From Marixanthomonas sp. SCSIO 43207 (GTDB lineage Bacteria; Bacteroidota; Bacteroidia; Flavobacteriales; Flavobacteriaceae): a DNA stretch of 64,000 nucleotides. The translations under genes were made by a program, and so were the position numbers. Shown piece after piece: positions 55,386 to 63,628 of this stretch. The notes beneath the pieces are model-generated. The model was not told where the DNA came from and ran no database searches. It saw only the letters and a list, made by a program, of their open reading frames with translations. Position 1 is the stretch's first letter. Each line of letters opens with the position of its first letter. Where the stretch lies: NCBI RefSeq assembly GCF_019904255.1, contig NZ_CP063203.1, forward strand, positions 2,798,501-2,862,500, written 5' to 3'.

Positions 55386-56062
55386 AAATTGTAATACTTG
55401 CTGCCGGAATTGGCTCAAGACTAGGAAACCCTTTCCCAAAGCCATTAACACCTCTTAAAAATGGTAAAAGCATCATGCAAATGATGATTGAAAACATTGA
55501 CAACTACTTTTGTCAACACGACGTGTATGTAGTTGTGGGTTTTAAAAAGAATAGTATTATGGAAAACTTTCCGCAGTTGGCTTATATTTACAACCCTTAT
55601 TTTGACCAAACCAATACTGCAAAAAGTCTAGTAAGAGCTTTAAAAAAATGTAAAGGAGAAAGTGTTTTATGGTTTAATGGTGATGTTGTTTTTGATGAAA
55701 AATTACTAGATAATCTGCAACCTCATATTGATAAAGACATTTCGTTTGTAGCCGTAAACACTAATTCTGTGGGTGATGAAGAGGTGAAATACACCTTAAA
55801 AGATGGTTTTGTAAATCAACTTTCAAAAGAAGTAAAAAACGGCCTAGGCGAAGCTGTTGGAGTTAATTTCATTTCAAAAAACAACCTTACACAGTATATT
55901 GAAAGGCTTGAAGAATGTGATAACAATGACTATTTTGAACGCGGTCTAGAATTGCTTATTGAAAAAGATAATGCCAAAGTAAAAGCTGTCGATATTTCGG
56001 CTTTTAATTGTATGGAAATTGATTTTCAAGAAGATTTAGAAAATGTGAACAAGTTTCTATAG
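55382..56062 (+). CDS. LicC-like nucleotidyltransferase
   Basis: The 226-residue protein has a nucleotidyltransferase fold with the signature ILAAGIGSRLGNPFPKPLTPL (about 5-25), an acidic metal segment WFNGDVVFDE (about 98-107) and a C-terminal CMEIDFQEDLENV (about 210-222). It resembles phosphocholine cytidylyltransferase LicC and sugar-1-phosphate or polyol-phosphate cytidylyltransferases. It overlaps the fusion gene and precedes a CDP-glycerol-type transferase by three bases, which makes CDP-glycerol or a related CDP-alcohol the likely product. This is inference. Confidence 0.8.
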   Translation: MKIVILAAGIGSRLGNPFPKPLTPLKNGKSIMQMMIENIDNYFCQHDVYVVVGFKKNSIMENFPQLAYIYNPYFDQTNTAKSLVRALKKCKGESVLWFNGDVVFDEKLLDNLQPHIDKDISFVAVNTNSVGDEEVKYTLKDGFVNQLSKEVKNGLGEAVGVNFISKNNLTQYIERLEECDNNDYFERGLELLIEKDNAKVKAVDISAFNCMEIDFQEDLENVNKFL

Positions 56063-56065
56063 CTT

Positions 56066-57106
56066 ATGAAATTTATTTTGTTCTGTCAAAATGCGTATTC
56101 TTTTGAGATTATGAAACCTATTAAAGAGGTTTTAAAAACTCGAGGACATACCTACATTTGGTTTATTGTTCCAAAGCTTGAAGCTCTTTTTCCTTTCAAA
56201 AATGAACCAGTAACCCAAAGTATAGCAGAACTAGAGTCTTATAAAAGTGACGTTATCATTGCTCCCGGAAATGAAGTACCTCACTACCTACGCGGACTTA
56301 AAGTTCAAATTTTTCACGGACTGGCAGGTGAAAAAAAGGGACATTTTCACATTAGGCATTATTTTGATTTGTATTTAACGCAGGGACCTTTTTTTACTAG
56401 AGGTTTTAATAAGCTGAAAGCACGTTTTAAAAATTTTGATGTGATAGAAACCGGTTGGTCCAAGCTTGATGCCTATGCTCAAAATAAGCAAGAGATTATT
56501 TTAGAAAGAAAAAAATTGCTTCAAAAACACGAAGCAAGTCACGTTTTACTCTACGCCCCTACCTTCTCACCTTCTTTAACTTCTGCAGGGGTTTTAGAAC
56601 CTGAAATAGAACAATTGGCTAAGCAAGGTAAATACGTAATTAACATAAAATTTCACGATTTAATGGATGAAAAATATATTGAAGCCTACAAAAACTTAGC
56701 TTCAAAATATGAAAACATCTATTTTAAAGAAGGTCGAAATATTATAGAACAATTTATGCTTGCAGACGTATTGATAAGTGATACCTCATCTGTAATTTAT
56801 GAATTTTTATTGTTAGACAAACCCGTTATCACCTTCGGAAATATTAATAAAACCATTCAATGGGATAATTATACTGAGCAAGGAAAGGTAACAGAAGCAG
56901 TATATAAAAATCTAACAAAAGACCCTTTTGCCAAACAACGCGCAGAAGTAATTGCAGAATACCATCCTTATAACGATGGAAGATCTTCTGAACGAATGAT
57001 CGATACTATCGAAAAATTTATTGAAGAAAACGGGGTTCCTGAAAAAAGAAACTTATCCCTTTTCAGAAAATATAAAATCAATAAGATTTTTAATAGAAAG
57101 TCGTAA
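56066..57106 (+). CDS. CDP-glycerol glycerophosphotransferase family protein
   Basis: The 346-residue protein shows the TagB/TagF-type features: IFHGLAGEKKGHFH (about 88-101), LLYAPTFSPSLTSAG (about 164-178), VINIKFHDL (about 195-203) and DVLISDTSSVIYEFLLLDKPVITFGN (about 235-260). Family members transfer glycerol phosphate or ribitol phosphate from a CDP-activated form to a glycan or to a growing polymer. No signal peptide or span is obvious, so it acts at the cytoplasmic face. Placed after a LicC-like gene it suggests phosphodiester decoration of a surface glycan. Its stop abuts the convergent kinase gene. Confidence 0.88.
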   Translation: MKFILFCQNAYSFEIMKPIKEVLKTRGHTYIWFIVPKLEALFPFKNEPVTQSIAELESYKSDVIIAPGNEVPHYLRGLKVQIFHGLAGEKKGHFHIRHYFDLYLTQGPFFTRGFNKLKARFKNFDVIETGWSKLDAYAQNKQEIILERKKLLQKHEASHVLLYAPTFSPSLTSAGVLEPEIEQLAKQGKYVINIKFHDLMDEKYIEAYKNLASKYENIYFKEGRNIIEQFMLADVLISDTSSVIYEFLLLDKPVITFGNINKTIQWDNYTEQGKVTEAVYKNLTKDPFAKQRAEVIAEYHPYNDGRSSERMIDTIEKFIEENGVPEKRNLSLFRKYKINKIFNRKS

Positions 57107-57859
57107 TTATTTGAACTTCAATTTTTGTTTTAGTCGCTTTTTACGGTAAAATTTCTTCTGAAATTTTGAAGTCAATCCCCACATTAAAGTGAAGACCTTA
57201 TCATATGGTTGCCCAGTGATTTTTGCATACTCATCACTCATTATGGCGACCATTTCTTTTTTTGATGTAAGGCGTGAATAGTTTTTAATACGTTCCTCAA
57301 ATGATAGTGACTTAAACTCCATTCTGTTTAAATCAACCAAGTAAAAATTAAATTGATTTCCTTCTTTTTTAATTAATGTGTTTCCCGGAGAATGATCTTT
57401 AAACAGTATTCTGTTTTCGTGAAGCATATGAGTGAAAGCTGTAAATTCTCTTAATATTTGTTCTCTATCAGGATAATTGGGGTTTTCAATTAAAGCTCTA
57501 AACGTACAATCTGCATCAAGTTGTTCACTTATATAATAGCTTTTCCCGAAAAACAAAGGGTTTTCTTCTTCTAAGTAAGCAATTGGGTAAGGCGTGCCTA
57601 TTCCTTGTTTAATTAGGTAAGTAGCATGTTCAAAAGAGCGAGCAGCCTTTGATTTTCTGAAAAAATTATACACCACTTTATTTATAAAGTTGGGTACTTT
57701 AAATGACTTTATATTAATCTTCTCATTGTTTAACGGAAAGATTTTGATCACATTTCTATCGCCACGACCTAGGTTTTCGCCTTGATTTTCAAAAGAATCA
57801 AGTATTTCTAAAATAGATTTTTTTTGAGGCTTATATTTTTCTGAAAAAAACATTTTCAT
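57107..57859 (-). CDS. Kdo/WaaP-like lipopolysaccharide kinase
   Basis: The 250-residue protein has a protein-kinase-like fold reduced as in Kdo kinases and WaaP: the catalytic-loop-like FKDHSPGNTLIKK (about 146-158) with Asp148, His149 and Asn153, and VDLNRMEF near 169-176 as the DFG-like segment. It should phosphorylate Kdo or heptose in the LPS core. It is transcribed from a perfect TATCTTTG box (57864-57871) 4-10 bases before its possible ATGs (57859 or 57853), an unusually short leader. It is convergent with the CDP-glycerol transferase gene with no intervening base. Confidence 0.85.
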   Translation of the reverse strand: MKMFFSEKYKPQKKSILEILDSFENQGENLGRGDRNVIKIFPLNNEKINIKSFKVPNFINKVVYNFFRKSKAARSFEHATYLIKQGIGTPYPIAYLEEENPLFFGKSYYISEQLDADCTFRALIENPNYPDREQILREFTAFTHMLHENRILFKDHSPGNTLIKKEGNQFNFYLVDLNRMEFKSLSFEERIKNYSRLTSKKEMVAIMSDEYAKITGQPYDKVFTLMWGLTSKFQKKFYRKKRLKQKLKFK

Positions 57860-57863
57860 CCGT

Positions 57864-57896
57864 CAAAGATACAACTTGAAAAAGAAGAAAACTACA
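57864..57896 (-). promoter_or_regulatory. Bacteroidota promoter (TTG-22-TATCTTTG)
   Basis: On the minus strand TTG (57894-57896) and TATCTTTG (57864-57871) are 22 bases apart. The predicted transcript start lies close to or past the first ATG of the kinase gene, which favours the internal ATG at 57853 or a leaderless message. Confidence 0.45.
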
Positions 57897-57915
57897 ATTT
57901 ATCTTGTGAGTTGTT

Positions 57916-57947
57916 TTTGCCTCCCACACATAATTAAAGTACCTTTG
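57916..57947 (+). promoter_or_regulatory. Bacteroidota promoter (TTTG-20-TACCTTTG)
   Basis: TTTG (57916-57919) and TACCTTTG (57940-57947) are 20 bases apart and 17 bases before the ATG of the GT4 gene. Both elements match consensus. Confidence 0.65.
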
Positions 57948-57964
57948 GTATAGGTAATTTTTAT

Positions 57965-59035
57965 ATGAAAACTGTTTTTTTAGAATCACATAATATTAAA
58001 AACTTATATTTTGGCTTTGGTCAATTTAACTACCATTTAATCAAAGCCTTAGCAAAGATAGAACATCCAGATTATAAAATTGTATTACACGGAAAAGATA
58101 TTGATTGGCTTAAAAAAGAGTTTGGAGCCTCTTTCAATTATAAAAAAAGTTTTTCATTACGCAGGTATGCGCCATTTAGAATTAGAAAAAAATATGATTT
58201 ATGGCACTCGCTTAATCAAAATATAAAAATTGAACCTTACCACGATATTCCCTATTTATTGACAGTTCATAACATTACTCATATTAAAAACCCGGATAGT
58301 TATTTACATGAAAAGGTTCACCAAAGGTTTCAAAATAAACTAAATAGAAGCACGGCAATTACTTATATTTCAGAATTTGCTAAACAATCTACACATCAAT
58401 ATTTTAACGTTCCAAACGTACCTGAACATGTAATTTACAATGGAAACCCGTTGACAAACGTAAATTTACCTGATAATTTTGAGCCTCCATTGGTTCCGCA
58501 AAAGCCATTTTTATTTTCAATAGGTCAAATTACAGCTCGAAAAAATTTCATTTCATTAGTGAGAATGCTTCCTATGCTGAAAGATTTTCAATTGATCATA
58601 GGTGGTAAAAACACAACAGAAACTGCTCATGAGCTAATGGAAGAAGCTGAAAAGCTTGGTGTTAAAGATCGTATATTTTTAATTGGTAATATTTCAGAAA
58701 ATCAAAAAAAATACTATTACAAAAAGTGTGATGCTTTTGTATTTCCTTCTTTGAGAGAGGGTTTTGGATTACCTGTGATTGAGGCAATGCTTTTTGGAAA
58801 ACCCGTTTTTACTTCAAATAACACCTCGCTGCCAGAAATAGGTGGAAAAATTGCTTATTATTGGGATCATTACAATCCTGAATATATGGCACAAGTATTT
58901 AATAAAGGAATGCAACATTTTTCTGAACACAAGGAAGAGCTTCAGAAAAAATCTATTGAACGAGCGAACCACTTTAACTGGGATGCCGCGGCTCAACAAT
59001 ATGCTCAAGTATATCAATCTATAATTTCAAAATGA
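57965..59035 (+). CDS. Glycosyltransferase family 4 protein
   Basis: The 356-residue protein has a GT-B fold: an N-terminal half with LLTVHNITHIKNP (about 99-111) and a C-terminal nucleotide-sugar domain with FLFSIGQITARKNFISLVRML (about 181-201) and the EX7E-type segment FPSLREGFGLPVIEAMLFGKPVFTSNNTSLPEIGG (about 260-294). It adds a sugar to LPS core or another surface glycan. The sugar is not determined. It is followed one base later by the polysaccharide pyruvyltransferase gene. Confidence 0.92.
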   Translation: MKTVFLESHNIKNLYFGFGQFNYHLIKALAKIEHPDYKIVLHGKDIDWLKKEFGASFNYKKSFSLRRYAPFRIRKKYDLWHSLNQNIKIEPYHDIPYLLTVHNITHIKNPDSYLHEKVHQRFQNKLNRSTAITYISEFAKQSTHQYFNVPNVPEHVIYNGNPLTNVNLPDNFEPPLVPQKPFLFSIGQITARKNFISLVRMLPMLKDFQLIIGGKNTTETAHELMEEAEKLGVKDRIFLIGNISENQKKYYYKKCDAFVFPSLREGFGLPVIEAMLFGKPVFTSNNTSLPEIGGKIAYYWDHYNPEYMAQVFNKGMQHFSEHKEELQKKSIERANHFNWDAAAQQYAQVYQSIISK

Positions 59036-59036
59036 T

Positions 59037-59939
59037 ATGGTAATTAACAAACTCATTGCTTCTTTACAAAGAAAAAAAACACGTAGAAAAACCGTAAAAG
59101 CAATTCTTTCAAGAGAACAACACAACAATGATGTTGTTAACATCCATAGAGTTGACACAAAAAACATAGGTGACTATTACTGTGCTCCACATCACTATTT
59201 TGATACATTAAAAGGCAAACACCTTGATATATTTGATAATAAAAGTCAAGATAAAAGTGTGACCGAAAACTTTACTAAACAAATAAGTGATAATTCATTG
59301 ATAATAGGTGGTGGCGGATTATTAAATCGGGGTGGTTTTAAATTACAAATGAAATTATTTGAGAAACTAGCCTCAGGTTCCAAAAAAACAGTTTTATGGG
59401 GTGTAGGGCACAATGCAAAATCTGCAAAACATTACGGAAACATCACTAGCTACAATATTGATGTAAATACTTTTGGCCTAGCGGGAACACGCGATATATC
59501 AATGCCAGGGGAATATGTTCCGTGTGTAAGCTGTCTGCACGAGGTGTTTGACAAACAATATTCTGAAACGCAAGAAGTGGGTATTATTTTTCATAAAGAC
59601 ACCGTTAAAAAAGAACATATCACAAGCACCTTTTCTGAATTACCAACAACATCAAACACCACAAACCTTGAAGAGTTAATTTCCTTTATAGGAAAAAGCA
59701 ACGCAATCATTACAGATAGTTACCACGCCATGTATTGGACGATGCTATTAGGAAAAAGAGTAGCTGTTGTACCCAACTCTTCAAAGTTTTATGACTTTAA
59801 ATATAAGCCTATTTTTACGACCTTTGACACGTGCCTTGAAGATATAAAAAAAGGGCACACGTACTCTGGGGTAAAAGAAGAGTGTCGTACCATTAATACT
59901 AATTTTTATGAAAAAGTGGCCAACTACCTCAACTTATAA
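59037..59939 (+). CDS. Polysaccharide pyruvyltransferase family protein
   Basis: The 300-residue protein has the family features GDYYCAPHHYF (about 42-52, a changed form of the usual NxGD), LIIGGGGLLNRGG (about 87-99), and SNAIITDSYHAMYWTMLLGKRVAVVPNSSKFYDFKY (about 218-253), with the SYHAMYW motif. Enzymes of this family add a pyruvate ketal from phosphoenolpyruvate to sugars of surface polysaccharides. It forms an operon with the GT4 gene; tsaC begins four bases later. Confidence 0.9.
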   Translation: MVINKLIASLQRKKTRRKTVKAILSREQHNNDVVNIHRVDTKNIGDYYCAPHHYFDTLKGKHLDIFDNKSQDKSVTENFTKQISDNSLIIGGGGLLNRGGFKLQMKLFEKLASGSKKTVLWGVGHNAKSAKHYGNITSYNIDVNTFGLAGTRDISMPGEYVPCVSCLHEVFDKQYSETQEVGIIFHKDTVKKEHITSTFSELPTTSNTTNLEELISFIGKSNAIITDSYHAMYWTMLLGKRVAVVPNSSKFYDFKYKPIFTTFDTCLEDIKKGHTYSGVKEECRTINTNFYEKVANYLNL

Positions 59940-59942
59940 ACA

Positions 59943-60503
59943 ATGAGAGAAGAAATAAATAAAACAATTGCGGTTTTAAAACGTGGCGGACTTATCCTTT
60001 ATCCTACTGATACTGTTTGGGGCATTGGTTGTGATGCTACCAATGCTGAAGCGATAGAAAAAGTATTTAAGCTAAAACAACGCGATGAAAGTAAATCACT
60101 AATATGTTTAGTTCACGATTTTAAAATGCTTAATGAATATGTAGAAAATGTACCCGAAGTAGCTTATGATATTTTAAAATATGCTGCAAAACCCACAACA
60201 ATCATCTACGACGACCCCATTCGAGTAGCCGAAAATTTAATTGCAGATGACAATTCATTAGCCATTCGAGTTGTTCAAGATGCGTTTTGTAAGCAGTTAA
60301 TTAAAAAATTTCGACGCCCCATAGTTTCAACATCAGCCAATATAAGCGGTGTTAAAACGCCGTTAAATTTTAAAGCCATCGCACCCGAAATTTTGGATGG
60401 CGTTGACTATGTGGTAAATTTGCATACATCAAAAAAAACTCAGCAACCGTCTGCTATTATTAAGTTGAAAAATGACGGTACCGTAAAAGTGATACGAAAT
60501 TAA
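59943..60503 (+). CDS. L-threonylcarbamoyladenylate synthase (TsaC/Sua5/YrdC)
   Basis: The 186-residue protein is a single YrdC domain: GGLILYPTDTVWGIGCDATNAEAIEKVFKLKQR (about 15-47), FRRPIVSTSANISGVKTP (about 122-139) and the C-terminal QPSAIIKL. It makes the threonylcarbamoyl-AMP used for the t6A modification of tRNAs that read ANN codons. It lacks the extra Sua5 C-terminal domain. It begins four bases after the pyruvyltransferase gene and is followed by a CCA-adding-like gene, a pairing of tRNA functions. Confidence 0.95.
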   Translation: MREEINKTIAVLKRGGLILYPTDTVWGIGCDATNAEAIEKVFKLKQRDESKSLICLVHDFKMLNEYVENVPEVAYDILKYAAKPTTIIYDDPIRVAENLIADDNSLAIRVVQDAFCKQLIKKFRRPIVSTSANISGVKTPLNFKAIAPEILDGVDYVVNLHTSKKTQQPSAIIKLKNDGTVKVIRN

Positions 60504-60524
60504 ATTTTCAACTTTTAAAAAAAT

Positions 60525-61943
60525 ATGCCTTCATATCCAAACGCCATAAAACATCCAATTTTTAAAACAATTTCAAAAGCTGCTACCAATTTGCAGCTTG
60601 AAAGTTATGTAATTGGTGGTTTTGTGCGTGATTACATATTAAAGCGTGGCGAAGCAAAAGATATTGATATAGTAGCAGTTGGTAGCGGAATTGAATTGGC
60701 AAATGAGGTTTCTAAACTTCTTCCGGGAAAACCAAAAGTCTCAACTTTTAAAACCTACGGAACCGCTATGCTAAAAACCAACGGCATTGAAATTGAATTT
60801 GTAGGAGCGCGAAAAGAATCATATTCTGAAGAAAGTAGAAATCCAGCCGTAGAAAATGGAACGCTCGAAGATGACCAAAATAGAAGAGATTTTACCATTA
60901 ACGCATTGGCATTAAGCTTAAACGACAAAAACTTTGGTGAATTATTAGACCCCTTCAATGGGATTAAAGACCTTACTAAGAAAACGATTAAAACTCCGCT
61001 TAATCCAGATATCACATACAGCGATGATCCTTTACGTATGTTACGCGCCATTCGTTTTGCTACACAATTAGACTTTTATATTGAAGAACAATCTTTACAA
61101 GCTATCACTGATAATGCTAAGCGAATTAATATTATTTCAAAAGAACGAATCATAGACGAAATAAATAAAATTCTACTAGCAGATACTCCTTCAAAAGGAT
61201 TTGCCCTTTTGCATAAAACCGGACTTCTCCCTTTTATTTTTCCTGAATTGGTAGCTCTAGAAGGAATTGATGAAAAAGAAGGACAACGACACAAGGACAA
61301 CTTCTGGCACACTCTTGAAGTTGTAGATAATATTTCAAAAACTACAGACAATCTTTGGCTGCGATGGGCAGCGTTGCTTCACGATATAGGAAAAGCTCCT
61401 ACCAAAAAGTTTGACAAAAAAGTAGGTTGGACATTTCACGGGCACGAGTTTGTTGGTTCAAAAATGGTTTATAAGCTTTTTAAGCGCATGAAAATGCCAT
61501 TGAATGATAAAATGAAGTATGTTCAAAAATTGGTTTTGATGAGTTCGCGACCTATTGTATTGGCATCAGATGTGACTGATAGTGCTGTAAGAAGATTAAT
61601 TTTTGATGCAGGAGATCATGTAGAAGATTTAATGACGCTTTGCGAAGCAGATATCACCACTAAAAATCCTAAAAAATTTAAAAAATATCACAATAACTTT
61701 CAGAAAGTACGTGATAAAATTAAAGAAGTAGAAGAGCGTGATCACATCAGAAATTTTCAACCACCTGTTTCTGGAGAAGAAATTATGAATACCTTTGGAA
61801 TTAAACCTTCTCGAGAAATAGGAATTATAAAAGATGCTATAAAAGAAGCTATTCTAGAAGGTGAAATACCTAATGAATATGAAGCAGCAAGAAAGTTTAT
61901 GATTAAAAAAGGTTCAGAAATTAACCTAACTCCTGTTAACTAA
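60525..61943 (+). CDS. CCA tRNA nucleotidyltransferase/polyA polymerase family, with HD domain
   Basis: The 472-residue protein has the class II nucleotidyltransferase head: YVIGGFVRDYILKRGEAKDIDIVAVG (about 29-54) with the DxD, and RRDFTINALALSL (about 119-131). An HD domain follows: HTLEVVDNISK with LRWAALLHDIGKAPTKKF and FHGHEFVGSKMVYKLFKRM (about 265-330), giving the phosphohydrolase metal site. It adds or repairs the 3' CCA of tRNA. Its stop overlaps the ATG of the heme A synthase gene (TAATG). Confidence 0.95.
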   Translation: MPSYPNAIKHPIFKTISKAATNLQLESYVIGGFVRDYILKRGEAKDIDIVAVGSGIELANEVSKLLPGKPKVSTFKTYGTAMLKTNGIEIEFVGARKESYSEESRNPAVENGTLEDDQNRRDFTINALALSLNDKNFGELLDPFNGIKDLTKKTIKTPLNPDITYSDDPLRMLRAIRFATQLDFYIEEQSLQAITDNAKRINIISKERIIDEINKILLADTPSKGFALLHKTGLLPFIFPELVALEGIDEKEGQRHKDNFWHTLEVVDNISKTTDNLWLRWAALLHDIGKAPTKKFDKKVGWTFHGHEFVGSKMVYKLFKRMKMPLNDKMKYVQKLVLMSSRPIVLASDVTDSAVRRLIFDAGDHVEDLMTLCEADITTKNPKKFKKYHNNFQKVRDKIKEVEERDHIRNFQPPVSGEEIMNTFGIKPSREIGIIKDAIKEAILEGEIPNEYEAARKFMIKKGSEINLTPVN

Positions 61944-62977
61944 TGTATAGAAAATGGGTTAAAATAGCTATTGTATTAGTCTATTTGGTCATTATTGCCG
62001 GTGCAATGGTAAGAATGACCGGCTCTGGTATGGGATGCCCAGATTGGCCCAAATGTTTTGGTTACTACATTCCCCCTACAGAAAGAGCCGAACTTGAATG
62101 GCAACCAGATAGATCTTTTAAAAAAGGACAAGTAATTATTAAAGATGAAACGCTTCAGGTAGCAAATAAAGATTTTACAACCGGCACTTCTTTTTCTGAA
62201 AAAAATTGGAATGTATATACCAAACACGATTATGCTAGTTTTAATGTTTGGCACACCTGGATTGAATATATCAATAGGCTTTTTGGAGCACTTTCAGGAA
62301 TTGCAGTTTTAATCATGGCACTTTTCTCTTTCGGTCAATGGAAACATAGTAAAAGGCTTACTTTATTATCTTGGTTAAGCGTTTTTCTACTTGGGTTTCA
62401 AGCCTGGCTAGGTGCAACGGTTGTATATTCTGTACTATCACCTATTCGCATTACTATTCATATGGTAATGGCCTTAGTCATTGTAGCTGTTTTATTGTAT
62501 TTATTGTACTATTCAAGACCTAAATTACGTACTTTTTCAGTCTCAAGAGGGTTTATTAATCTGCTTATATTTTCGCTGGTTTTAACAATTATACAAGTAG
62601 TTACAGGCACTCAAGTACGTCAATTTGTAGATGAACAAGTAAATGTAGTAGGTTATGAAGCAAAATCACTTTGGTTAGACAATCCCAATCTTTACTTCTA
62701 CATACATAGATCTTTTTCAATTCTTATTTTTATTGTTAACCTAGCATTGTGGTTTTTTAATAAAAAACATAGTTATGGGTTAAGAAAAATAAATATGGTT
62801 TTCTTTTTAATTTTACTTGAAACCGCCTCAGGTATCGCTATGTATTATTTTGATTTTCCATTCCTTACACAGCCCTTGCATTTAGTTATTGCTTCCCTTC
62901 TTTTTGGGTATCAATTTTACGTGGTTTTGCAAGCTTGGAAACGACACAGACCCGATTTTATCACTAGACAAGTTTAG
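61943..62977 (+). CDS. ctaA: Heme A synthase (CtaA/COX15 family)
   Basis: The 344-residue inner-membrane protein has eight spans and the expected motifs: VRMTGSGMGCPDWPKCFGYYIPP (about 23-45), WHTWIEYINRLFGALSG (about 102-118) with the heme ligand His, and TIHMVMALVIVAVL (about 171-184). The second-half ligand region HRSFSILIFIVN (about 251-262) is also present. It converts heme O to heme A for aa3-type cytochrome oxidases. It overlaps the preceding gene by one base. Confidence 0.93.
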   Translation: MYRKWVKIAIVLVYLVIIAGAMVRMTGSGMGCPDWPKCFGYYIPPTERAELEWQPDRSFKKGQVIIKDETLQVANKDFTTGTSFSEKNWNVYTKHDYASFNVWHTWIEYINRLFGALSGIAVLIMALFSFGQWKHSKRLTLLSWLSVFLLGFQAWLGATVVYSVLSPIRITIHMVMALVIVAVLLYLLYYSRPKLRTFSVSRGFINLLIFSLVLTIIQVVTGTQVRQFVDEQVNVVGYEAKSLWLDNPNLYFYIHRSFSILIFIVNLALWFFNKKHSYGLRKINMVFFLILLETASGIAMYYFDFPFLTQPLHLVIASLLFGYQFYVVLQAWKRHRPDFITRQV

Positions 62978-63043
62978 ATTATATTCAGAATAAATTCTTA
63001 ATATTTACCATATCAAACTACACTCGAAACGTGGAATAGTTTG

Positions 63044-63051
63044 TACCTTTG
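63044..63051 (+). promoter_or_regulatory. Bacteroidota -7 promoter box (TACCTTTG)
   Basis: A perfect TAnnTTTG match followed by C, 20 bases before the start of the pRiA4b-like gene. No clear -33 element was found. Confidence 0.5.
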
Positions 63052-63071
63052 CGGTCTAATTTTTTTGAATT

Positions 63072-63587
63072 ATGATATACCGTTTTAGAGTCATACTTGA
63101 CACACATGAAGATGTATTTAGAGATATTGAGATTGAGGCGTCAGACAGTCTAGAAGACCTTCATAACGTAATATTACAAGCGTTTGGTTTTGAAGGACAA
63201 GAAATGGCTTCTTTCTATGTAAGTAATGATAAGTGGGAACAAGGTGAAGAAATTGCCTTGTTTGATATGGGTGACAAACCAGGCGCTGTGCGCATTATGA
63301 GCGAAAACAGACTAGAAGATTCTGTGTGGAGAGAACAGACTAGACTTATCTATGTGTATGATTATTTAAACATGTGGACATTTATGGTTGAACTCGCAGA
63401 TATTGTTGAACCTGAAGATGGAATGAGCTACCCAAATTTAATGTACGTAGAAGGCCAAATACCTGCTGAAGCACCTGAGCGTGAATTTATTATTGAAGAC
63501 CTAGATGACTCCTTATCTAATGAAGATGAATTAGATCTAGATCCAGATGATTATGATAACCTAGATTTTAATGAAAATTGGAATTAA
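63072..63587 (+). CDS. pRiA4b ORF-3-like (IS1096 TnpR-like) family protein
   Basis: The 171-residue protein starts with YRFRVILDTHEDVFRDIEIEAS and contains SLEDLHNVILQAFGFEGQEMASFYVSNDKWEQGEEI, the pattern of the plasmid pRiA4b ORF-3-like family, followed by a strongly acidic C-terminal tail (about 145-171). Databases also call it IS1096 element passenger TnpR family, but there is no transposase or inverted repeat near it, so it is a chromosomal gene here. Function unknown. Confidence 0.85.
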   Translation: MIYRFRVILDTHEDVFRDIEIEASDSLEDLHNVILQAFGFEGQEMASFYVSNDKWEQGEEIALFDMGDKPGAVRIMSENRLEDSVWREQTRLIYVYDYLNMWTFMVELADIVEPEDGMSYPNLMYVEGQIPAEAPEREFIIEDLDDSLSNEDELDLDPDDYDNLDFNENWN

Positions 63588-63628
63588 TTTGTTAAAAAAC
63601 AAACTCCTTTAAATTTATTTTTGAAAAA

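Noticed and set aside
63072-63587. Mobile element suggested by the IS1096 TnpR-like family name
   Set aside because: No transposase, inverted repeat or target duplication is nearby; neighbours are ordinary chromosomal genes.
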